A stretch of 64,000 bases of DNA from Bugulina stolonifera (taxonomy: Eukaryota; Bryozoa; Gymnolaemata; Cheilostomatida; Bugulidae), in contig OW285188.1 in NCBI GenBank assembly GCA_935421135.1, forward strand, positions 1,261,001 to 1,325,000. The letters run 5' to 3'. The notes below the pieces were generated by a model, which was not told the origin of the DNA, searched no databases, and worked only from the letters and a program-made list of their open reading frames with translations. Positions 56,232-64,000 of the stretch are shown one piece after another. The number at the start of each line of letters is the position of its first letter. Positions within the stretch are counted from its first letter, which is position 1. Position numbers and translations under genes: made by a program.

Positions 56232-57828
56232 CATGGCCGTAACTATCTAGACGGCTGAGGCGGCCCTAGCCGCCTGAAGCTATTTTCTCAGTCATAATTG
56301 GAAGGCAACGCTACCCTGCCAACGATAATATAAACATACTCTGATGAAAATGATGCTATTATGATGAATAATATGCCAAATGATGGTTTAGGAACTGAGT
56401 TTTTATCCTAATCAATTTATAATAAGGGTATTTCAGTACCCCACCCACTGGTTTTCTCTGATTCTATATGCCAGGGAAATAGGCTATACTAATTACTTTA
56501 CAATGAGTGACTTTTGCTAGAGTAGTGACCATAGCAAATGTTGTTACCAGTTATTAGAACAAAAATAGTGACTTCAGTCGATGGCCTGCTATTTATGTTG
56601 TAACAGTGTTAGCATTATCTTTGAAGACACTGAGGCATTACTTTTGTAATATTTGAAGCCATGAGCAAATGTCCTCAAACATTGCTAGGCAGACAGGCAA
56701 AAGTAATAGGTTGTCTCAATATAGATGCCATCTGCTAAATTGTCCATATTCTTCAGGGTTTGGGAAATTTATATTGTAGGATACCACTTTCCATCAGACA
56801 TGGGCACTCGAGTCATTTTACTCGACTCAAGTTAACTCAAGCAACAGCTTTTCATTACTTTTAATTGACTTGTGCTTTTGTATTGTGTGAAAGCTGGAAA
56901 TTGACTTTTAATTCTACTCTCCTACAAAGCATGATGCTTGACTCTTACTTTACTCTAATCTCTCAGCTATCAATGATAACTCTATTGGTTTGGTGTGATT
57001 ATGTAATAAGTCTTGTCCACCATAGAGAAGCTGAGAGGCTTATAGATAAACAGACACACCATTGTCATATAAGTGCAAATTTGAAATAGCCTTTGTTCCT
57101 CAGAACTACTTTAACTGGCAGAAAATCAGATCTAACACTAAGTATTACCTATTGTGTGTTGTCACACTTGTATACATCAGAAATTTGTGTTCTACAAAAT
57201 TCCCATTGGTATTCTCTTTGACATACCGCTGTACTTTTGACTCTACTCTGACTCTAGCATTTTGGCACTAGTTGCTTGACTCTTACTTTACTTTTCAAAA
57301 TGGCTGTTTATTTACTCTTACTCTACTTTTGACTTGCTTCATCCGATGAGTTGACTCTAAATTACTTTTTATCAATTGGGAATGTATACTCTTACTTGAC
57401 TCTTGACTTGAGTATTTGTCTGCTTGGGACATGTCTGCTTTCCATTTCTATTCACTAATTAATTTTACATTATTTCCCCTCTTATCCATGTGTGTACATT
57501 CGTAGGCCTATATCATATAAAGGAGTATACAATGGTACTTCATGACCAAGGCAAACAGAGAAGCACTTATTTGTAGTATGCTAATTTGCAGTTCACTATA
57601 CACCATTTTGTACTTTTGTACCATCACGTGTTGCCCAAATATACAGGTCAAACACATCAAAATAGCCGTTTGTGTGTGCAGTTTTCCAAAATTTCCCCGG
57701 GGGAGGCCCCCGGACCCCCCTCTATGTGGGAGGGCGCTTCAGCGCCCCTCCCACACCCTCCCCGCATCGCTACCTTTGGCCAGTCCAGCTCTGGCCGCCT
57801 CAACTTTATCAAGAAAGTTACGCCCCTG
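56232..57828. mobile_element. 5-bp-duplication transposon of the CAGGG family, copy 3
   Basis: The left end is CATGGCCGTAACTATCTAG and the right end AAAGTTACGCCCCTG. CACAA stands on each side (56227-56231 and 57829-57833). The right subterminal GC-rich block (CCCCGGGGGAGGCCCCCGG, GGAGGGCGCTTCAGCGCC) matches that of the 18029-19290 copy. 1597 bp, no transposase. Confidence 0.85.
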
Positions 57829-57976
57829 CACAACTTTTTGGCTCCAAAGTAAACAAGACCTGAATTTTATGATTCTGGAAACTAGCCCTCTGAGATATGT
57901 TGACGAAGATCTCAAATTTTAGGTCAAAGTTCGCCTCCTCAACGAAAATTGCCAATATTTGCCATTTTTTGTGGTT

Positions 57977-59045
57977 TGCAAACCTTCTGGCAATAAATCC
58001 ATAATGCATGGGCTCTTCATATTTAAATATAATTGTACTGGCCATTGGGGGTTGACTTGAGAGCAACGGAGTTTGATAGGATAGGATATTGTCTTAACTT
58101 TATTTCAATCCTCTAAACCCACTAAACTCGTGAAAACTGTAACAAAATTGTATAATAATAATATAAATGATAGCTATAATATAGAATAATAACATGCAGT
58201 AAGCTATAATATTCACTTGTATTAAAATGACCACAAATATGTACTCAAAAGGTATTAATTGCTTAGGTATGAACATTGACAGCAGTCAAACCACAGTATT
58301 TGGCATCATGACAAAGTAATAATAATTTTTGGATAAATTACCTCTTTTGAGTCTCCCAGTAGCAGTAATATAATATAAGTTTCTGGTAGTCAAATATCTG
58401 CTCCAAAATATAGCAGATCTTGATGTTTATACACCCATAGTAACATTGGGCCTTTTGATTTCCATATTTCAGAGGTATACTTATATAGGAGTAAAATAGA
58501 TAAAAATAGCAATAATTGATGTCATATTGTGACATCATTAGCTGGGTATGTATGCACTTGCAGTCACATTGGGTCAGCACTGAATCATCTTTAGGCAGCA
58601 TATTATGATAAAAATAACAAATAGGGTAAAACTGGTTCTATCTAGCATAATGAATAATACAGGATGTTTGTAGATGTAAAACTGTTAATAAAAATACATC
58701 CTGGTATAAAGTAGTAAACAAAACTGTATGTCAGCAAATATGAATCACATGTTGGCCATCTACAATAATGTTACCACAAGCAGTCCAATGCTCTGTGTCA
58801 AATTTTATGAGTGTCAGTTCAAAATTTTTATAATGAAGAGAAAAATGGCTTCGTTACAGAGGGGATAATTCCTTATAATAGAAAACCTTCTGGCACCAAA
58901 TCCATAATGCATAGGCTCTTCATATTTAAATATGATGCTACCACAAGCAGTCCAGTGCTCCATGTCAAATTTCATGAGTGTCAGTCCAAAAGCTTTATGA
59001 TTAAAAGATAAATTTTTTCGTTACAGGTGGGGATAATTCCTAATA
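57977..59045. repeat. Dispersed and tandem copies of an about 160-bp unit
   Basis: AAACCTTCTGGCA and CAAATCCATAATGCAT, TCTTCATATTTAAATAT, ACCACAAGCAGTCCA and GGGGATAATTCCT recur at 57977-58025, 58769-58932 and 58933-59045. Confidence 0.75.
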
Positions 59046-59310
59046 ACAGCAAATCATGGAAATTTCCACAAACTGCAGAGATTTTTGGTTCTATTGTAAA
59101 CAAGGCCTTAATTTCATGATTCTAGGATAGTTTGACAATGATCTTCTTCCTATTTGAGCATGATGTTGCTACATTCAGTGCAATACCCTGTGCATAATAA
59201 CATAATCACCTGTGCATAGACGTTCTACGGGGAGCAAAGTCTCTTTTGTGTAAAATAATTACTCATGAAAATTTTAGAATTTTATAAACATTTACTGTTA
59301 CATAGCTGAC
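59046..59310. other. Non-coding, nothing recognised
   Basis: No gene, element end or repeat seen. Confidence 0.4.
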
Positions 59311-59404
59311 CTGCCAAGTATACTCTAATGCTGTTCTACCGTATCTACTTGAGAACTTCTGAGCCATCAGCGTATCTTGTAATGTAGTTTCAGCATCAGC
59401 CCAG
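59311..59404 (-). CDS. Isolated exon candidate
   Basis: Acceptor AAAATAG; the frame reads WADAETTLQDTLMAQKFSS, RYGRTALEYTWQ; donor CAG/GTCAGC. 94 nt, one base of a codon and then 31 full codons. The composition is convincingly coding, but no neighbouring exon could be linked. Confidence 0.35.
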
Positions 59405-60304
59405 CTATTTTAAGATAATATTGATGTACTTTATTACAATTAAAAATACAGGTTAGGTAGTGTATTATATTTAGTGACAAAGCATACAATGTATGCAAAA
59501 ACCCATGACATAACGACCTCTATACTACTACCCACTTGCAGGGACAATAACAACTAGAGCTAATAGACTCAAGTTGGAAGGAAAATGTGCTGTACTATAC
59601 AATTAAAAAATTAATTATAATTTGATCCCGTAAGATACAGGTAACGCAGGCACAAAATAAGACATGCATATAAATTTACAAATTAGAATTTAGGCTAAAC
59701 GTACAATTAATATACAGGCATACAAGTATCTATATAATTATCATCTGGTACTGTGTACTTGCATATTATTGGTCTTCTTACAGGAGCAACAGACAGTATG
59801 TAACATGTTAGGATAAACAGTTTCACCACTAAATAACTTTGTAGGTGAGATCTAATATCTCTCATCCATAGTTAACAGGGCGAGGTACTTCCATCCTCAG
59901 TTTATATACTCTTGTACAAATTGCAGCAACATAATTGGCATGCGTAGCACGAGTCTTCAGTGACGATTTACGTAGTGGGGAAAGGTGACTTGTCCCACCA
60001 CTAGTTATAAAACATGTAAATCCAAGTGCATTGACAGATTTCTACGCTCAAGTAGATGATTCTGGTAACTTCTTCAAATACAAATCACGCTTAATAATTT
60101 GAAACTTTGTCTCACTAGGTATATGAAGTGTCATACTGCTCACTAGGAATACAATGTTATACAGCAATATTGTGGTACTGTTTGTTCAGTACTATTAATA
60201 GTTTAGTCTCTGGGTGTTCAGTGGCCATGTGGTACTTGATTTCGTTTGGTTGGTAGCATTTGAAATACCTATACTACTTCAATGATAGCTCTGCGTCATT
60301 CAAG

Positions 60305-60415
60305 AATCACCATCATAGCCGTCATCATCACCGTCAATGGCACTGTATGCTGCTGAGGTTGATCGTAATTCAGTTGAGGTAGTAACACGGCAACATTGTT
60401 TCTAGCCAGTCCGTC
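60305..60415 (-). CDS. Weak terminal-exon candidate
   Basis: After the acceptor CCTTTGCTAG a frame reads DGLARNNVAVLLPQLNYDQP and onward to TGA. An alternative frame after the next AG gives an Asp/Gly-rich end. Neither can be preferred. Confidence 0.2.
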
Positions 60416-60419
60416 CTAG

Positions 60420-62063
60420 CAAAGGAACAAAATACACCAACTCAAGTAAATTGGAGAAAAATTTTGTACAGTGTTTAGCCAACATGCAAAAAAAGGTCTC
60501 AATTGCCTACCTATTTATCATTTTTACTAGATCAGTGCTACTAGCAGCTATGAGGATGCACAACTCAAGCAATATCTAGGCTGTGTGTACGTGAGACTAC
60601 ACAATGCATAGTTACAAGTACACACAGTGCAAGTAGTGTAAGTGTAGCATAGGTGTGGTGTAAGTAGTGAATACAATGTACAGTGCAATAATTACTAGAG
60701 TTAAGTTGCAGGACTGGCCAGAGGACACTCTGTGCTGTACCATATGCTGTTTATATGCTATGTAACACTGTATTACCATTACAATACACAGTATATAATT
60801 TTAGAAATGGCTTGACTTGTTGACTTGCAAGTCGACTTTGACCAAACTCTGATGGATACATACGCCTTATCACCTAAAACAGCAAAGGTGTTACAACTGT
60901 AGGTAATAAAATATAATTGTACTAGTCCAGAAACAAAGAATTACTCTAGGGTGTAGGTGGAAAAATATTTGTAGAACAATAATAGGAGTGGAAGGGCTGT
61001 GTACATGTAAAATAACAGAATGGCAAACATAACTGCAGTCTTCACAGTGGAATTAATGCCACAGTTTTAATGCTGGTATCCTCCAGAAAATATCTAGTAA
61101 ACATTGAACATAACTACAACCTAGATTAGACTACTTGAACATTACCCTTAATTATGTACATTACAATCAAAATGAAATTGAAATCTTTATTGCATCGCTA
61201 GGCAAAATATACATGTACTATAGCAGTCTTGCTACAATAACATTATAATAACAGAGTAACACAATACAAGACTACAAATAGTATAATTTTGTATACATTG
61301 GATCTGTCTATAATCATAATAAGTAAGTATACATGCGTATTTAAAACTACATTTATTTTATAAATTTCTTGTGAATCAAGATCATGCAAAAAATTTTGCT
61401 GATTGCGATCATCTTCATCGCATTTAATTATATTATTACAAAAATAATATATTGAGTAATTATAATAGATTTGTGACGAGGTATGAGCATAATTCACATG
61501 GCAATGAAATAAGCAATAAGAATTTTATAAAAAAATAATATAATTATTATTAATTATAACTATAGATAAATACATGTTCACACTAAAACATAATTGCCAT
61601 GAATTATGATAAATAATTAGGTAAACTGAAATTCTTATCCAAGTCACAAAATGAAGTTCAAATTTTTCAACCAACTTGCTACTATTACTATAACTATTAA
61701 ATATAATCTTTCTATTAGTCAGTCACATACCTTTTCCAGAGAAAGTGATGCCATATTTAGTCTTTGGTTACTAGTGATTCTCATGTTAGACCTATATTAT
61801 GTGTTGTGAACCCTAGAGTGAGTTAACTCTCAGTTCAAACTCCTCTAATGTCTAGCTGTTTCCATTCTTCAATGAATATCTATGTCAATATTTATTTAGA
61901 GAGCAGTTTGTCAGAGCTGCATAACTTCTTGTACTGTCATTCTTTGGATGCTCCATTTAACTTTCAAGATAACCAATATGGAGAACTGAATGAATTTATC
62001 GTTACACATCTGCTACAAAAGTTACCAAATCTAGTAGGCCTATCCAGTTGGTTTGTTGCTACT
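60420..62063. other. Non-coding, nothing recognised
   Basis: A minus-strand AATAAA inside CAATAAAGATTTCAATTTC at about 61172-61190 looks like the 3' end of a transcript or a retroelement tail. No gene was identified. Confidence 0.35.
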
Positions 62064-62334
62064 AGGTGTCTTCGCGACCTAAGCTTCAGACCCAAGCCGA
62101 TTTACGAAAATATTTTCCAGCACACATCTGTCACAGGGTCGCGAACACACCGGCCTGGGCCAAAAGCAAAATCCTCGTTTTCGCGCGAAGAAATCAGGTG
62201 TGCCGATGAGCTAGGGATGGTTTCGTCCTGCCAAGCAAAATCCCAGGTCAATAGCCCTTCTGGCCCTGGTCGGACGGCCATCTTGTGATTTTTATTTGCG
62301 ACCCGGGTCCGTCCAAGAGGTCGCGAAGACACCT
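62064..62334. mobile_element. MITE with AGGTGTCTTCGCGACC ends
   Basis: AGGTGTCTTCGCGACCT at the left and AGGTCGCGAAGACACCT at the right are exact complements. The flanks are ACT on both sides (or CTAC if the ends include a further base), so the duplication length is 3-4 bp. 271 bp, relatively GC-rich. The open frame over 61848-62288 is a chance fusion through its left end. Confidence 0.78.
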
Positions 62335-63210
62335 ACTACACTTTCTTAGATATCAAAATGACAGGAAGTGCATGCAACTAACCAATGAAAGTTGGCGTAG
62401 GGGGATTCTAATCTTTTCCAACAGCGAGTAAGGAGCAGACAACTCTGATTTTCAAAATTTATAAAAAATAAAGTTTTCACCCTTTTGTCAAGTGATTTCG
62501 AGGGGTTAGTAAGTGGATTTGAATTCCCCATGTTCCAACCTCTCTGTACACAAAAAGAACTGTAGATTTGAAAGGTCAGGAGCGAAAAGTCACAATTTTG
62601 CTACTTGGCTGATGGACGATAATCCAAGCAAGGATTCTAACTACTTAGTCGAAGTCATAGATTTGACCTGGCTTTCCAGGTCAAGTCAAGTCACAAGTCG
62701 ACTTGACTTGGATTTGCCAACCTGCTAACTTGGCTTGATTGTGACATGACTTGAACACATGAATGACTTGTGACTTTCACTTTGACTTGTGTTCTGCCAT
62801 GTCAATGTGGTGGATAAAAAATTGTACAGTGGATAGCCAACATGGGAAACAGGTTTCAATTGTCTTTCCCTTTTACTGGTCATTCTTACTTCATCTGGCT
62901 TGAAGTAAATTAGATTGGCTGGCCTTTTGGTCATGTTGCACTTATTGTGCACAGTATTGATATCCTATTCATTGTTCAACAAGTCTAATACTCAGGTGTA
63001 TTAACAATTTACAATAGGGTGTGTTTATGTTTGGCTGGTTTATGCAAATATTGATGTTTTGATACAATGGGTTAGTTAACATGAGATAGGCCAGTTTACT
63101 TGTAGTTACTGAATGAGTAGTGTTTGTCTTCTACCTCAGTGTAACTGTTGTGATGTGAGGTAAGCTTCATGTAAGTAAATATACATGTAGCACTTATATA
63201 CCTGTGTAAG

Positions 63211-63366
63211 TACACATATCAGTACATACATGTACATACACGCACATCAGTACATACATGTACATGTACATACACGCACATCAGTACATACATGTACATG
63301 TACATACACACACATCAGTACATACATGTACATGTACATACACGCACATCAGTACATACATGTACA
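63211..63366. repeat. 34-bp minisatellite, about 4 copies
   Basis: A unit of ACACGCACATCAGTACATAC plus ATGTACATGTACAT. The His/Thr-rich open frames through it are repeat artefacts. Confidence 0.9.
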
Positions 63367-63535
63367 ATGTACTGAGATGCTACTATTGCTGTCTGTACAC
63401 CACTGTTTTTGTACTACATGTTGTACTATTGTAAACAATGGTTGTAGATGTGCCATTTCCTATGCATAACCATGCACTGCATACCAGCTATAACTCAATA
63501 AATGACTCGCTGCCTCCAGTTTCCCTTCACTTAGA

Positions 63536-63629
63536 ATGGGAGGTCAACACTCATCTGTTACCCAGTTATTTACTTCAACATATCACCATGTAGTAATGGT
63601 GGGGCTCGATTGTGCTGGCAAAACTACAG
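63536..63629 (+). CDS. First exon of an ARF-like (ARL4-type) small GTPase
   Basis: The ATG at 63536 gives MGGQHSSVTQLFTSTYHHVV and then MVGLDCAGKTT before the donor GTATGT at 63630; 31 codons plus one base. Gly2 in an MGxxxS context fits N-myristoylation. Hydrophobic beta-1 (HVVMVGLD) leads into the P-loop GLDCAGKT, the exact form used by ARL4-like ARF-family GTPases. These proteins bind GTP at membranes and steer trafficking or actin regulation. The intron splits the gene directly after the P-loop; the remaining switch regions lie beyond the window or in unseen exons. The upstream sequence has no TATA box that I can support. Confidence 0.78.
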
Positions 63630-63867
63630 GTATGTGCTATGTGACATACATATGTGCATGTACATTTACACTACATACATTATGTGTAGGCTAACTGGCA
63701 TGTGCGCTACATACATTTTACATTTATATCATGTGTAATATATACACTATGCTATTAGCCTGGGCAGCAGAGCATTCCGTAAATAGAGTTTACTCCAGTC
63801 CTCCACTACACTAGCTGTTTTATATGCATGTACATATACACTGTATGTGTGATATCAACATATTATG

Positions 63868-64000
63868 GTATACGCCACAAGTGTTATGTAATGCTGTGTT
63901 ATACACTACAAGTGTTCTGTAATACTATGTTATACACTACATGTGTTATGTAATACTATGTTATACACCACAAGTGATATGTAATACATGTTATACACCA
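63868..64000. repeat. 31-bp minisatellite running off the window end
   Basis: A unit of GTTATACACTACAAGTGTTC plus TGTAATACTAT, at least four copies, in the first intron of the GTPase gene. Confidence 0.88.

Noticed and set aside
61848..62288. 146-codon frame
   Set aside because: Runs through the left end of the MITE at 62064; no recognisable protein.
63230..63469. His/Thr-rich 79-codon frame
   Set aside because: Made of the 34-bp minisatellite.

Overview
This is an AT-rich eukaryotic (metazoan) nuclear window. Short exons have GT-AG introns, C2H2 zinc fingers and an ARF-like GTPase exon, and they sit in a dense field of DNA transposons. A Polinton/Maverick element, a LINE relic, hAT-, Mutator-, piggyBac- and Harbinger-like elements and many minisatellites point to an invertebrate, perhaps an early-branching one such as a sponge; that lineage guess is inference. 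I see no prokaryotic operons, rRNA, tRNA or CRISPR.

Layout. 1-5.4 kb: a hAT-like element (117-1755), then the last two exons of a C2H2 zinc-finger gene copy on the plus strand (2814-3015, 4048-4352). 5.4-15 kb: a decayed Polinton/Maverick-type virus-like element, all genes on the plus strand. In order it carries an unknown coiled-coil ORF, a membrane ORF, the FtsK/HerA packaging ATPase, a PX-like protein, a lysine-rich ORF, an integrase fragment, a pVI/PW-like fragment, the double-jelly-roll major capsid protein and an adenain-like protease. No DNA polymerase B is present. The capsid gene is split by a 1048-bp piggyBac-like element flanked by TTAA. The element ends in an inverted minisatellite. 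16.8-31 kb: a 13-exon zinc-finger gene on the minus strand. All of its splice phases agree and it predicts 893 residues. Its last two exons are paralogous to the plus-strand copy, and its introns hold a nested transposon cluster. 31-34.2 kb: a LINE relic and a Harbinger-like MITE. 34.5-57.8 kb: almost entirely transposons. These are a 4.3-kb long-TIR element, two 3.1-kb hAT-like copies in opposite orientation with different 8-bp target duplications, and a 5.2-kb Mutator-like element with a 9-bp duplication that carries its own multi-exon gene; a 5-bp-duplication element follows. 58-64 kb: mostly non-coding DNA with weak exon candidates on the minus strand, a MITE, minisatellites, and at 63.5 kb the first exon of an ARL-type small GTPase running towards the window end.

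The host genes visible are regulatory or signalling (zinc finger, small GTPase). The Polinton genes together would build a capsid (major capsid protein, protease, PX- and pVI-like minor proteins, packaging ATPase), but several carry stops, frameshifts, an insertion or altered catalytic residues, so this copy looks dead.
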